64,000 nucleotides of DNA from Shewanella zhangzhouensis (GCF_019457615.1 NZ_CP080414.1:1486501-1550500); one strand, 5' to 3'. Positions 52,407-62,265 are shown, numbered from the stretch's first letter. Program-made: numbers and translations. Notes: a model not told the origin generated them from the letters alone.

Positions 52407-54693
52407 GCAATTTCACTGTGTCACCGTTGGCAATCCCAATGCCGGTAAGTCCACCCTCTTTAATGCCTTAACCGGTGCCAACCAACAGGTGGGGAACTGG
52501 TCAGGGGTAACGGTAGAAAAGAAAACCGGCCATTTCAGTCTGAGCGGTGCCGATGTTTACCTCACTGATCTACCTGGCATTTATGATATTTTGCCTGCGG
52601 GCAAGAGCTGCGATTGCTCCCTCGATGAGCAGATTGCCCAGCAGTATCTGGCAGAACAGCACATGGATGGCATCATCAATCTGATAGATGCCACCAATAT
52701 TGAGCGCCATCTGTATCTCACCGTGCAACTGCGCGAACTTGGCATCCCCATGGTGGTGGTGGTCAATAAAATCGACATCGCCCTGAAACGTGGTGTCCAT
52801 GTCGATATTCAAAAGATGTCTCAGGAGCTGGGCTGTCCTGTGATTGCGGTATGCGCCAGAGAAGCTAAAGACGTTCTTAAGGTGCAGGAGCAGGTTGTTG
52901 CCCTGCTGGAAGGCAAGGTCTCAGAAGCTCCTTTGATGCTCGGTTATGAGGGTGACATTGAGCGCGCTGTCTCTGAGCTTTTGGAAAAAGATAACGGCCT
53001 TAGCCGTGGCCGTGCACTTGCCATGCTGGGCAACGGTTTGGGCTGCGGTCAGTGCAAGAACAGCGAGTTCGAGTCGGAAGTAAGCCGCTGCGCCGATGGG
53101 CTTAAGGCCAAGGGGCTGGACATCGAATTGATGGTGGCCACGACCCGCTTTAATTTTGTGGAGCGTGTTTACCGTGCGGCTGTTGCCAATGATGATGCGC
53201 CTACGTTAAGTGACCGTCTGGACGGACTGGTGTTGCATCCGGTGTTGGGTGTGCCCGTGTTCCTGCTGGTCATGTATCTGATGTTCATGTTCGCCATTAA
53301 CGTGGGCAGTGCCTTTATTGATTTCTTCGATATTACCGCCGGCGCCTTGTTTGTGGACCACTTCGGCGCTCTGCTTGGCGATTGGGGCGCGCCAGAATGG
53401 CTGGTTACCCTGCTGGCTGGTGGTATTGGTCAGGGCATTCAAACCGTGGCGACCTTTATTCCGGTGATTATGGCGCTGTTTCTGGCCTTGTCAGTGTTGG
53501 AAAGCTCTGGCTATATGTCCCGTGCCGCCTTTGTAGTGGACGGGCTGATGCGCCGCATCGGGCTGCCCGGCAAGGCGTTTGTGCCCATGATTGTTGGCTT
53601 TGGCTGCTCTGTGCCGGCCATTATGGCTACCCGTACTCTGGGCAGTGAGCGTGAACGTATCGTCACCGGTATGATGGCGCCCTTCATGTCCTGCGGTGCC
53701 CGTCTGCCGGTTTACGCGCTGTTTGCGGCTGCATTCTTCCCGAACTCAGGTCAGAATCTGGTGTTCCTGCTTTATATCATAGGTATTATCGCCGCCATCG
53801 GCACCGGGCTGTTGCTGCGAAGCACCCTGCTGCCGGGGGTAAGCAGCGCCGTGGTAATGGAATTGCCAAACTACGAGATGCCTAAATTCAAGGCTGTGGT
53901 ATCCCGTACCGGTAAGCGTACCAAGAGCTTTATCCTTGGCGCCGGTAAAACTATCGTGCTGGTGGTGACTCTGCTGAACTTTATCAATGCCGTGGGCGTG
54001 GATGGCACCTTTGGCCATGAAGACAGCAGCGAGTCTGTGCTCAGTGTAGTGAGCCAGAAGGTAACACCCATTTTCTCACCCATGGGAATTGAAGAAGGCA
54101 ACTGGCCTGCCACAGTGGGTATCATCACTGGGATTTTTGCCAAAGAAGCCGTAGTGGGCACCCTGAACAGCCTGTACAGCACGCCAGGTGCTGATGAAGA
54201 GGAACTGACGCCGCTGTCTGAGTCTTTCGGTGAAGCGCTTGCCACCATTCCTGCAAACTTGTTGGGGATTGCCCCTGAAGATCCTATGTCCATGTCGGTG
54301 GGTGATGTATCCAGTGTGGATACTGCAGCAGAAGAGCAGGGCGTTGATCGCTCAACCTTCAGTGCACTGCAGTCCGGTTTCAGTGGTCAGCTGGCAGCCT
54401 TCTCTTATCTGGTGTTTGTGCTGCTTTACACCCCATGCGTCGCCGCCATGGGCGCTCTGGTAAACGAGTTTGGCAAGGGCTGGGCTGTGTTTGCGGCTAC
54501 CTGGACCTTTGGCCTGGCCTACGGCACTGCAACCCTGGTGTATCAGTGGGGCAACGTGGCTGTGCATCCGCTGCAAACTGTGCTCTGGACTGCGGTTATT
54601 GCTGGTGCTCTGATAGCCTTCTTCATCTATCTGAAGCAGAAAGGTCGTAAGACTCAGCAGATTATTCCCGGGATACGCATCATCACAGAGTGA
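52399..54693 (+). CDS. feoB: FeoB: ferrous iron transporter with N-terminal G domain
   Basis: The 764-residue inner-membrane protein imports Fe2+. The G domain shows G1 GNPNAGKST (11-19), G3 DLPG (57-60) and G4 NKID (123-126); many FeoB proteins have NxxD here, and NKxD is the classical G-protein form. The membrane part contains the two gate motifs FGCSVPAIMATR and FMSCGARLPVYALF, each with a conserved Cys, and about eight hydrophobic helices, then a Lys-rich end. The ATG at 52399 overlaps feoA by 8 bases. A terminator follows the stop. Confidence 0.94.
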   Translation: MAKQFHCVTVGNPNAGKSTLFNALTGANQQVGNWSGVTVEKKTGHFSLSGADVYLTDLPGIYDILPAGKSCDCSLDEQIAQQYLAEQHMDGIINLIDATNIERHLYLTVQLRELGIPMVVVVNKIDIALKRGVHVDIQKMSQELGCPVIAVCAREAKDVLKVQEQVVALLEGKVSEAPLMLGYEGDIERAVSELLEKDNGLSRGRALAMLGNGLGCGQCKNSEFESEVSRCADGLKAKGLDIELMVATTRFNFVERVYRAAVANDDAPTLSDRLDGLVLHPVLGVPVFLLVMYLMFMFAINVGSAFIDFFDITAGALFVDHFGALLGDWGAPEWLVTLLAGGIGQGIQTVATFIPVIMALFLALSVLESSGYMSRAAFVVDGLMRRIGLPGKAFVPMIVGFGCSVPAIMATRTLGSERERIVTGMMAPFMSCGARLPVYALFAAAFFPNSGQNLVFLLYIIGIIAAIGTGLLLRSTLLPGVSSAVVMELPNYEMPKFKAVVSRTGKRTKSFILGAGKTIVLVVTLLNFINAVGVDGTFGHEDSSESVLSVVSQKVTPIFSPMGIEEGNWPATVGIITGIFAKEAVVGTLNSLYSTPGADEEELTPLSESFGEALATIPANLLGIAPEDPMSMSVGDVSSVDTAAEEQGVDRSTFSALQSGFSGQLAAFSYLVFVLLYTPCVAAMGALVNEFGKGWAVFAATWTFGLAYGTATLVYQWGNVAVHPLQTVLWTAVIAGALIAFFIYLKQKGRKTQQIIPGIRIITE

Positions 54694-54713
54694 TGAGCGT
54701 CAACGGGAAATCG

Positions 54714-54738
54714 AAAAGCAGCCTGTGGGCTGCTTTTT
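54714..54738 (+). terminator. Terminator after feoB
   Basis: A 10-bp stem AAAAGCAGCC/GGCTGCTTTT (54714-54723 with 54728-54737) and further Ts lie 21 bases after the stop. Confidence 0.88.
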
Positions 54739-54852
54739 TACTATCAAGACACTGAACCGGGCTGTTTTTTATGTGCAGGCATTGTCAGCGGCAGGTTTCT
54801 GTAGGATCATGCAGGTTTTGAAAAATTTGCCACTGTTTGCAAGAGGAACTCC

Positions 54853-56520
54853 ATGAGTCACGTGGACAACGAAGTACGTCCCAGTAACTTCATTCGCAAC
54901 ATCATAGATGAAGATTTGGCCAGCGGTAAGCACACCAGTGTGCACACACGTTTTCCGCCGGAGCCAAACGGCTATCTGCACATTGGCCACGCCAAATCCA
55001 TCTGCCTGAACTTTGGTATTGCAGAGGATTACAAGGGCCAGTGCAACCTGCGTTTTGATGATACCAACCCTGAAAAAGAAGACATCGACTACGTGAATTC
55101 GATTCAGGAAGACGTTAAGTGGCTCGGGTTCCAGTGGGATGGAGAGGTTCGCTACTCCTCCAACTATTTCGATGAGCTTTACGGTTATGCGGTTGAGCTT
55201 ATTAACAAGGGCTTGGCCTATGTGTGTTTTCTCAATGCCGAGGAAACCCGTGAGTACCGTGGCACTCTGAAAGAGCCGGGTCGTAACAGTCCATATCGTG
55301 ATACCTCACCCGAAGAAAACCTGGCGCTATTTGAAAAGATGCGCGATGGTGGCTTCAAAGAAGGTGAGTGCGTGCTGCGTGCCAAAATCGATATGGCGTC
55401 GCCCTTTATGTGTATGCGCGACCCCGTGATTTACCGCGTTAAATTCGCCCATCACCATCAGACCGGTGACAAGTGGTGCATCTATCCGATGTACGACTTT
55501 ACCCACTGTATCTCGGATGCGCTGGAAAACATCACTCACTCGCTGTGTACGCTGGAGTTCCAGGACAACCGTCGTCTGTATGACTGGGTGCTGGATAACC
55601 TCAATGACTTCCAGGCGCCAAACCGTACCCGTCAGTACGAGTTTTCCCGTCTGAATCTTGAATACACCCTGATGTCCAAGCGCAAGCTGAACGACCTGGT
55701 GGTACGTGGCCTGGTGTCCGGTTGGGACGACCCTCGTATGCCAACCATCGCCGGTTTGCGTCGCCGTGGCTACACGCCAGCGTCTATCCGCGAGTTTTGT
55801 CAGCGCATTGGTGTGACCAAGCAGGACAACCTGGTTGAAGTGGGCATGCTCGAAGCCTGTATTCGTGAAGATCTCAATGAAAACGCTCCTCGCGCCATGG
55901 CGGTTATTCGCCCTATTAAGGTGATCATCGAGAACTTCACAGCCCCTGAGCTTGAGTATGTGAAGGCGCCTGTGCACCCCAATATCGAAGAGATGGGTGA
56001 GCGTGAGCTGGCGTTTGGCCGTGAGATTTACATCGACGCCGCCGACTTCCGTGAAGAAGCCAATAAACAGTACAAGCGTTTGGTACTGGGCAAGGAAGTG
56101 CGTCTGCGTAATGCCTATGTAATTCGAGCTGAGCGCTGCGAAAAAGATGCCGAAGGCAATGTAACGACCGTTTACTGTACCTACGATCCTGAGACTCTGG
56201 GCCAAAACCCAAGTGATGGCCGTAAGGTGAAAGGTGTGATCCACTGGGTTGAAGCGACCACCGCTCTGCCTGCTGAGTTCCGCCTGTACGAGCGTCTGTT
56301 CAACGATGCCAATCCGGCAGCCGCTGAAACCGTGGATGAAGTACTCAACCCTGCCTCGTTGGAGGTGGTGCATGGTTTTGCCGAGGCGCCGCTGGCCAAT
56401 GCTAAAGCCTCTCAAGCGTATCAGTTTGAGCGTGAAGGTTATTTCTGTGCTGACAGCAAAGACTCAGCTCCGGGCAAACTGGTGTTTAACCTGACAGTTG
56501 CACTGCGCGAATCCTTCTGA
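54853..56520 (+). CDS. glnS: Glutaminyl-tRNA synthetase
   Basis: GlnS charges tRNA-Gln directly. The 555-residue class I synthetase has PPEPNGYLHIGHAKS with HIGH at 43-46, the MSKRKL version of KMSKS, the catalytic-core GWDDPRMPT segment and a two-barrel anticodon-binding domain (residues about 345-550). Length is the same as in E. coli. It has AAGAGGAACT upstream. It is a single gene closed by a strong terminator. Confidence 0.97.
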   Translation: MSHVDNEVRPSNFIRNIIDEDLASGKHTSVHTRFPPEPNGYLHIGHAKSICLNFGIAEDYKGQCNLRFDDTNPEKEDIDYVNSIQEDVKWLGFQWDGEVRYSSNYFDELYGYAVELINKGLAYVCFLNAEETREYRGTLKEPGRNSPYRDTSPEENLALFEKMRDGGFKEGECVLRAKIDMASPFMCMRDPVIYRVKFAHHHQTGDKWCIYPMYDFTHCISDALENITHSLCTLEFQDNRRLYDWVLDNLNDFQAPNRTRQYEFSRLNLEYTLMSKRKLNDLVVRGLVSGWDDPRMPTIAGLRRRGYTPASIREFCQRIGVTKQDNLVEVGMLEACIREDLNENAPRAMAVIRPIKVIIENFTAPELEYVKAPVHPNIEEMGERELAFGREIYIDAADFREEANKQYKRLVLGKEVRLRNAYVIRAERCEKDAEGNVTTVYCTYDPETLGQNPSDGRKVKGVIHWVEATTALPAEFRLYERLFNDANPAAAETVDEVLNPASLEVVHGFAEAPLANAKASQAYQFEREGYFCADSKDSAPGKLVFNLTVALRESF

Positions 56521-56536
56521 TTATTGAGCAGATAAT

Positions 56537-56563
56537 AAAAAAGGCGCCAATGGCGCCTTTTTT
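56537..56563 (+). terminator. Terminator after glnS
   Basis: A 12-bp stem AAAAAAGGCGCC/GGCGCCTTTTTT (56537-56548 with 56552-56563) lies 16 bases after the stop, and may also serve the convergent YIP1 gene. Confidence 0.9.
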
Positions 56564-56587
56564 ATTGGTAAGTTTTTGCAGTATTGA

Positions 56588-57184
56588 TTACTGAAGCATG
56601 GGGCCAAAGCCGAGGCTCCACAAAATCACGCTGCCCGCCATCAGAGCAACCAGCAATACAAGACCTGCGGTAACCACAGAGCTGGCATAGATAAAGCCTT
56701 TTTCTTCAGGGATGTTCATGATGATGGGCACGCCGGTGTAAAGCAGGTAAACCGAGTAAGCCAGACCAATCAGGCCAACCACCATCATAAACCAAAGCAC
56801 AGGGTAGAGTGCCGACAGGCCCACCATAAAGAGGGGAGTGGCGGTGTAGGTTGCCAATTCGAGCGCCTGAGTAAAATCAGGTTTGGCATCGAAGGTAATG
56901 GCCATCCAATGCGCCAGGTAGGCAAGTCCAAACACACCGGCTATCAAGCCAAAATACATACCAACGGACATATAAATTGCACTTTGACTGGTCAGGAACA
57001 AAGGCTCTCCTGCGCCCGGATTCCAGCCGATATGGGCCATGGCAAAGTAACTGCAAATGGGTGGAATGAGTGCGATGAGCAATAGATGGCTCATGCTGCT
57101 TTTCAGTGCTTCGTGGTTCTTTTCAATTGTGTGCCACTCTTCTTTTGGATGAGTGTATAACCCCAATAAGTGATTCAGTACCAT
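56588..57184 (-). CDS. YIP1-family membrane protein
   Basis: The 198-residue protein has about five transmembrane helices and the YIP1-type layout: a short N-terminal LLGLYTHPKEEWHTIE segment, then helices and the GLIGLAYSVYLLYTGVPIIMNIPEEKGF stretch. The bacterial YIP1 (YohC-like) function is unknown; a role in membrane shape or metal homeostasis is sometimes proposed but not shown here. It has AAGGAT upstream and is a single gene. I infer a cytoplasmic-membrane location. Confidence 0.8.
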   Translation of the reverse strand: MVLNHLLGLYTHPKEEWHTIEKNHEALKSSMSHLLLIALIPPICSYFAMAHIGWNPGAGEPLFLTSQSAIYMSVGMYFGLIAGVFGLAYLAHWMAITFDAKPDFTQALELATYTATPLFMVGLSALYPVLWFMMVVGLIGLAYSVYLLYTGVPIIMNIPEEKGFIYASSVVTAGLVLLVALMAGSVILWSLGFGPMLQ

Positions 57185-57365
57185 TATAATTATCCTTGTT
57201 CAGCAGTGATCCCCGAGCTCGCCAAACTGCAGACGAGCCTGTTACAGCTCTGAGATTATTTATTGAACAAAAATTGACATCCGTCAAGGTGGGCAAATCT
57301 TGCTACTGTTAACGCGCGGGCGAAGCCAGTAGAATGGCGGGCTTTAATCGAATGAGGAAAGCTGT

Positions 57366-58136
57366 GTGATAGAGCAGTTGTTGGCGCCGGTCAGAGCATT
57401 TCTTGCCTGCGAAACCCCGGATGCCTGGATTGAGAAAGCCAAAGACCCCAGTGTGTTACAGTCGATTTTGGTTGACCATTGCAACTGTGAGCTTAAAGCC
57501 GCACAAACGGCCCTGTTCTTAATCCGCAAATATGCGGTAGACCCAGAGTGCGGTTCGGCGCTACTTGCCTGGGCGAAGCCTTATGAAGAATTTGTCTATC
57601 ACAAAGACCGGGATATGGCGGCCTTCCTGGCCCGTACCGGGAAAAAGAACGAACTGGCTACTGAGCTTAAACCCAAATCTGGCTTTGCGTTTGGCGACGA
57701 ACTGATTGCCAGAATGGTTCGCTTGATTAAGGAAGAGTTTCATCATTTCGAGCAGGTGCTTGAAATCATGCATGCCAGAGATATTCCCTATACCAATATA
57801 AACGCAGGCCGTTATGCCAAGGGCATGATGAGTCATGTGCGTACCAGTGAGCCTGCTACCCTGGTCGATAAGCTTATCGTAGGCGCCTTTATCGAGGCCC
57901 GATCCTGTGAGCGTTTCGCCAAACTCGCCCCCTTTATGGACGAAGAGCTTGAGCGTTTTTACGTGTCGCTTTTACGTTCAGAGGCCCGGCACTATCAGGA
58001 TTATTTGATCCTTGCCGAGATGATTGCGGGGGAAAATATCGACCAGCGCATCGCTTATTTTGCCGGGGTGGAAGCGGCGCTGATCCAAGGTGTCGATGAG
58101 GAGTTCCGCTTTCACAGCGGTGTACCGCTTATCTGA
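57366..58136 (+). CDS. miaE: tRNA-(ms2io6A)-hydroxylase (MiaE)
   Basis: MiaE hydroxylates ms2i6A to ms2io6A at tRNA position 37 using a diiron centre and oxygen. The 256-residue protein has the ferritin-like metal motif EEFHHFEQVLEIMH and the second segment SEARHYQDYLILAE, both as in known MiaE. It starts with GTG (57366) preceded by GAGGAAAGC. It lies convergent with lpxH with a gap of only 6 bases, so both genes end without room for an independent terminator. Confidence 0.93.
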   Translation: MIEQLLAPVRAFLACETPDAWIEKAKDPSVLQSILVDHCNCELKAAQTALFLIRKYAVDPECGSALLAWAKPYEEFVYHKDRDMAAFLARTGKKNELATELKPKSGFAFGDELIARMVRLIKEEFHHFEQVLEIMHARDIPYTNINAGRYAKGMMSHVRTSEPATLVDKLIVGAFIEARSCERFAKLAPFMDEELERFYVSLLRSEARHYQDYLILAEMIAGENIDQRIAYFAGVEAALIQGVDEEFRFHSGVPLI

Positions 58137-58142
58137 GCGCTT

Positions 58143-58859
58143 TCAGTTGCCGCTAAGTGGCTTAGCCTGAAGGTTGGGTCCGTCGGCGGTCACCTCCAGT
58201 ACGCTGCTTTGGCTGTACCAGTCACCCACCACAATACGGGTACCGGCACTTTCATGGTGTATAGCTGGTCTGTGGGTATGGCCGTGGATCATCTGCGTGC
58301 AGCCGTGCTTTTGCAAGAGGTCGGCAACGGCATGGGGTTCAGCATCCATGATGTACTGGCTCTTCAGCTGATTACCGGCCTTGCTTTTGGCCCTGAGATT
58401 AGCGGCAATGCTCAGTCGTTTACTTTGGGATAGCTTGCTGTATATCCATTTCACCCAAGGCTGGTTTCTGAACCAGCGAAAGCGCTGGTAGCCCTTATCA
58501 AGCGTACAGAGACTGTCGCCGTGAAGCAGCAGGGTGGGTATGCCGTAGAGGTCGATTTGATGCACTTCATCAAGGAGCTGCATCTTACTGACAGCGGCAA
58601 ATTGCTTTCCAATTAAAAAATCACGGTTTCCGTGAATAAAATAAATTGGCAGCTTGTGGCTGAGCGCAGCAATATCGGCGGCAATATCCAGTGCAAAGGG
58701 TTCGGCAATATCATCACCCACCCACACTTCAAACAGATCGCCCAGAATATACAGGGCATCCACATCATCGAAGGACTGGGAAAGAAAGCGACGAAAGGCC
58801 GAGGTAATATCGGGGCGATCTGCACTTAAATGCAGATCGCCGATAAAAAGGGTACGCAT
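58143..58859 (-). CDS. lpxH: UDP-2,3-diacylglucosamine diphosphatase
   Basis: LpxH cleaves UDP-2,3-diacylglucosamine to lipid X and UMP in lipid A synthesis. The 238-residue calcineurin-like enzyme has the metal motifs GDLHL (Asp8, His10), GDLFEVW, HGNRDF and the terminal HGHTHRP. Length is close to E. coli LpxH (240). It follows ppiB after 10 bases on the minus strand, forming the common ppiB-lpxH pair. Confidence 0.94.
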   Translation of the reverse strand: MRTLFIGDLHLSADRPDITSAFRRFLSQSFDDVDALYILGDLFEVWVGDDIAEPFALDIAADIAALSHKLPIYFIHGNRDFLIGKQFAAVSKMQLLDEVHQIDLYGIPTLLLHGDSLCTLDKGYQRFRWFRNQPWVKWIYSKLSQSKRLSIAANLRAKSKAGNQLKSQYIMDAEPHAVADLLQKHGCTQMIHGHTHRPAIHHESAGTRIVVGDWYSQSSVLEVTADGPNLQAKPLSGN

Positions 58860-58869
58860 CTGACCTGAA

Positions 58870-59379
58870 TTAGCCTTCGATGCTGACCTTTTGAATTACA
58901 ACGGCTTCGAGCGGCACATCCTGGTGCATGCCACGGTTGCCGGTGTTAACGCCCTTGATGGCGTTTACTACATCCAAACCTTCAACCACTTCACCGAACA
59001 CGCAGTAACCCCAGCCCTGCATGGATTCGGATTTGAAGTCCAGGAAGGTGTTGTCATTTACGTTGATGAAGAACTGTGCCGTTGCCGAATGCGGATCGGA
59101 TGTACGGGCCATGGCGATGGTGCCAACCTTGTTGGACAGACCGTTGTTGGCCTCGTTTTTTACTGGCTCATGGGTGCGCTTTTGCACCATATCTTCGGTA
59201 AAACCGCCGCCCTGGATCATAAAGCCATCGATAACACGGTGGAAAATAGTGCCATCGAAGAATCCCTCGCTGGCATAGCGTTGGAAGTTTTCGGCAGTTA
59301 CCGGTGCTTTTTCGTGGTTCAGTGCGATTTTGATATCGCCAAAGTTGGTGTGCAATGTGATCATCGTTGCGGTACTCAT
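58870..59379 (-). CDS. ppiB: Cytosolic peptidyl-prolyl cis-trans isomerase B (cyclophilin)
   Basis: The 169-residue protein has the cyclophilin core: FHRVIDGFMIQGGGFT (catalytic Arg and Phe), GTIAMARTSDPHSATAQFFINVND, and GYCVFGEVVEGLDVV. It speeds prolyl bond rotation during protein folding. An alternative start at 59364 (MITLHTN) matches E. coli PpiB better in length; the upstream start is kept because neither has a strong ribosome-binding site. It precedes lpxH and diverges from cysS. Confidence 0.92.
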   Translation of the reverse strand: MSTATMITLHTNFGDIKIALNHEKAPVTAENFQRYASEGFFDGTIFHRVIDGFMIQGGGFTEDMVQKRTHEPVKNEANNGLSNKVGTIAMARTSDPHSATAQFFINVNDNTFLDFKSESMQGWGYCVFGEVVEGLDVVNAIKGVNTGNRGMHQDVPLEAVVIQKVSIEG

Positions 59380-59505
59380 TTGAAAGTGTCGGCGGATTCT
59401 AACTTATCTGGAACGGCCCTGAAAGTGCAGTATTCAAGGGCTTTGGAGCATGATAGACTCACAGGCTTGATTTTACACCCAGTGCTTAGCGGAAAGAGAG
59501 CAAGA

Positions 59506-60885
59506 ATGTTGAAGATATACAATAGTATCAGTCGTCAAAAAGAGGAGTTTAAACCCATACAGCCAGGCAAAATCGGCATGTATGTTTGTGGTGTGACGAT
59601 CTATGACCTGTGCCACATTGGCCATGGTCGTACTTTTGTGTGTTTCGATATGATTGTGCGTTATCTGCGTTACCGCGGTTACGAGGTAAATTATCAGCGC
59701 AATATCACCGATGTGGATGACAAAATCATCAAGCGCGCCAATGAAAATGGCGAAAGCTGTGACAGCCTCACCGAGCGTTTGATTGGTGAAATGCATGCCG
59801 ACTTCGACGCGCTGAATATGGTGCGTCCAAGCTTCGAACCCCGTGCGACTCTCCACATCGACGAAATCATCGACATGGTGACCCGTCTGCTTGACCGTGG
59901 TCATGCTTATGTCGCTGCCGACGGCGATGTGCTGTTTGATGTGTCCTCTTATGCCGCATACGGCCGTCTGTCAGGGCAGGACCTGGAGCAGCTGCAAGCC
60001 GGTGCCCGCGTTGAAGTGGATGAGAACAAACGTAATCCGATGGATTTCGTGCTGTGGAAGATGTCCAAGCCCGGCGAGCCTACCTGGGAATCCCCATGGG
60101 GCCCGGGTCGTCCAGGTTGGCACATCGAGTGCTCGGCCATGAACAGCAAGCACCTGGGGCTTCATTTCGACATCCATGGCGGTGGCAGTGATTTGCAGTT
60201 CCCGCACCATGAAAACGAAATTGCGCAGTCCTGCTGCGCCCATGACACGCCATATGTAAACACCTGGATGCACACAGGGATGGTGATGGTCGACCGTGAA
60301 AAGATGTCCAAGTCCCTTGGCAACTTCTTCACCATCCGGGATGTGCTTGCACACTACGATGCCCAGACCGTGCGCTATTTCCTGCTGTCCGGTCACTATC
60401 GCAGCCAGCTGAACTACAGCGAAGACAACTTGAAGCAGGCTCGCGCGTCCCTCGAGCGTATGTACACCGCACTGAAAGGTCTGGATCTGACAGTTGAAGC
60501 TGCCGGTGCTGACGAGTTTGTCAGCCGCTTTGTGGCCGCCATGGACGATGATTTCAACACCCCAGAGGCCTACTCAGTCCTCTTTGATATGGTGCGCGAA
60601 ATCAACCGTCTGAAAACCAGCGATATGGCTGCGGCGTCTCAATTGGGTGTAGCGCTCAAAGCGCTTGCCGAAGTGCTGGGCATTTTGTCTTCAACGCCTG
60701 AGGCTTTCCTCCAGGGTGATGGCAATGCCGACGAAGTGGCGGAGATTGAAGCTCTGATCGTTGAGCGTAACCGTGCCCGCGCCGAAAAAGACTGGCCTGC
60801 TGCCGATGTAGCCCGCGACCGCTTGAACGCCCTCGGCGTGGTACTTGAAGATGGTCCGGAAGGCACTACCTGGCGCAAGAAATAA
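59506..60885 (+). CDS. cysS: Cysteinyl-tRNA synthetase
   Basis: CysS charges tRNA-Cys. The 459-residue class I enzyme has the zinc ligand Cys28, HIGH at 37-40, the further zinc-site segment GWHIECSAM with HHENEIAQS, and KMSKS at 266-270. The ATG at 59506 is chosen because GGAAAGAGAGC lies just before it; the reading frame stays open 205 codons further upstream, opposite ppiB, which is a coincidence. Length fits E. coli CysS (461). Confidence 0.96.
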   Translation: MLKIYNSISRQKEEFKPIQPGKIGMYVCGVTIYDLCHIGHGRTFVCFDMIVRYLRYRGYEVNYQRNITDVDDKIIKRANENGESCDSLTERLIGEMHADFDALNMVRPSFEPRATLHIDEIIDMVTRLLDRGHAYVAADGDVLFDVSSYAAYGRLSGQDLEQLQAGARVEVDENKRNPMDFVLWKMSKPGEPTWESPWGPGRPGWHIECSAMNSKHLGLHFDIHGGGSDLQFPHHENEIAQSCCAHDTPYVNTWMHTGMVMVDREKMSKSLGNFFTIRDVLAHYDAQTVRYFLLSGHYRSQLNYSEDNLKQARASLERMYTALKGLDLTVEAAGADEFVSRFVAAMDDDFNTPEAYSVLFDMVREINRLKTSDMAAASQLGVALKALAEVLGILSSTPEAFLQGDGNADEVAEIEALIVERNRARAEKDWPAADVARDRLNALGVVLEDGPEGTTWRKK

Positions 60886-60904
60886 ACTACTTCTGAGTAC
60901 AAAC

Positions 60905-60933
60905 AAAAACGCCTGCAATTGCAGGCGTTTTTT
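60905..60933. terminator. Bidirectional terminator between cysS and folD
   Basis: A long perfect palindrome (AAAAACGCCTGCAA with its complement, 60905-60932) lies between the two convergent genes and has A and T tails on both sides. Confidence 0.92.
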
Positions 60934-60955
60934 ATGGCGCTATCACCTTGTTGAC

Positions 60956-61810
60956 TCAGTCGTGATAGTTCTCAGCGGCATAGAGGGTGTTTTCCAACAG
61001 ACTCGCAATGGTCATTGGACCCACACCACCGGGCACAGGGGTAATAAAGGCTGCACGTTCGGCGGCCACATCGAATTCAACATCCCCTACCAAGCGGCCA
61101 TCATCGAGACGGTTGATACCTACGTCAATCACAATGGCGCCGGGCTTAATCCAGTCACCGGGAATGAAGTTGGGTTTACCCACAGCCACCACCAGCAAGT
61201 CTGCCTGACGCACCTTATCTTCAAGGTTTTTGGTAAAGCGATGGCAGGTAGTAGTGGTGCAGCCGGCAAGCAGTAGTTCCAGCGTCATGGGGCGGCCCAC
61301 GATATTGGAGGCGCCAACAACAACGGCGTCCAAACCATAGGTATCCACGCCGGTGGAGCGGATAAGGGTCATGATGCCCATAGGGGTACAGGAGCGCAGC
61401 ACAGGAATGCGCTGTGCCAATCGGCCCACATTATAAGGGTGGAAGCCATCGACATCTTTATCGGGGCGAATACGCTCAATCACCTTGGAAGAGTCAATGT
61501 GTGCAGGCAGCGGCAGTTGCACCAGAATGCCATCGATGGCCGGGTCTTCATTGCAGCGGTCAATCAGCGCCAGCAGATCGTCCTCGCTGGTGGTGTCGGG
61601 CAGGTCAAAGGACTGGGATAAGAATCCGACCTCTTCGCAGGCCTTGCGCTTGGAACCAACATAGACCTGAGAGGCGGGATCCAACCCCACCAGGATTACG
61701 GCAAGACCCGGAATGCGCTGGCCGGCCTCTTTACGGGCTTTTACCTTGTCGCTGAGGGTAGTGCGAATGGCACGGGCAATGGCCTTGCCATCGATATTTT
61801 GGGCTGTCAT
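60956..61810 (-). CDS. folD: Bifunctional methylenetetrahydrofolate dehydrogenase/cyclohydrolase
   Basis: FolD interconverts 5,10-methylene-THF and 10-formyl-THF using NADP. The 284-residue protein has the catalytic Lys/Tyr segment YVGSKRKACEEVGF, the QLPLPAHID motif, the NADP loop VVGASNIVGRPM and the C-terminal TPVPGGVGPMTIA. Length is like the E. coli enzyme (288). AGGAAG lies upstream of the ATG. It is a single gene, convergent with cysS. Confidence 0.96.
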   Translation of the reverse strand: MTAQNIDGKAIARAIRTTLSDKVKARKEAGQRIPGLAVILVGLDPASQVYVGSKRKACEEVGFLSQSFDLPDTTSEDDLLALIDRCNEDPAIDGILVQLPLPAHIDSSKVIERIRPDKDVDGFHPYNVGRLAQRIPVLRSCTPMGIMTLIRSTGVDTYGLDAVVVGASNIVGRPMTLELLLAGCTTTTCHRFTKNLEDKVRQADLLVVAVGKPNFIPGDWIKPGAIVIDVGINRLDDGRLVGDVEFDVAAERAAFITPVPGGVGPMTIASLLENTLYAAENYHD

Positions 61811-61977
61811 GGGTGTAGGGCTTCCTGTATTCGACTGTGTTAAACCAGCCTGAAGTTTTTAGCGCGCACATTCTAACAGCCAAGGGCCACAGTGTCATTG
61901 TCCCCATTGGCGGCAAATCCCGATAACTCTGTATTGTTCTATAATTCGCCAGGCAGATTTCAGCGTTAAAAAAATCG

Positions 61978-62006
61978 TTGACGGGTGTCAGGTGAGGGGA
62001 TAAGAT
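61978..62006 (+). promoter_or_regulatory. Sigma-70-type promoter of the tRNA operon
   Basis: TTGACG (61978-61983) and TAAGAT (62001-62006) are separated by 17 bases. A GC-rich discriminator (GCGCTCC) follows, as in stringently controlled stable-RNA promoters. The first tRNA starts 41 bases after the -10 box. Confidence 0.78.
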
Positions 62007-62047
62007 GCGCTCCGTTCTGACGCAAGGCGTCGATAATAGAACGATTT

Positions 62048-62124
62048 CGGTGATTAGCGCAGTCCGGTAGCGCATCTGCTTTGGGAGCAGAGGGTCAGAG
62101 GTTCGAATCCTCTATCACCGACCA
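62048..62124 (+). tRNA. tRNA-Pro (anticodon TGG)
   Basis: The acceptor stem CGGTGAT/ATCACCG, the D-arm, an anticodon loop with TGG, the GTTCGAATC T-loop and an encoded CCA are all present. Confidence 0.96.
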
Positions 62125-62188
62125 AATTATAAGTCGATGCAGGTATGCGTCGACTCCCCGGATAGGCTTCAACGATTGTTGATACCTT

Positions 62189-62265
62189 GCGCCCGTAGCT
62201 CAGTTGGATAGAGCATCCGCCTTCTAAGCGGATGGTCGCAGGTTCGAATCCTGCCGGGCGTGCCA
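62189..62265 (+). tRNA. tRNA-Arg (anticodon TCT)
   Basis: The acceptor stem GCGCCCG pairs with CGGGCGT (one G-U). The anticodon loop CTTCTAA reads TCT, and the CCA end is encoded. It lies 64 bases after tRNA-Pro. Confidence 0.96.

Noticed and set aside
58891..59505. Upstream extension of cysS by 205 codons
   Set aside because: This region is the antisense of ppiB. CysS starts with MLKIYNS at 59506, where a ribosome-binding site exists and the length matches the family.
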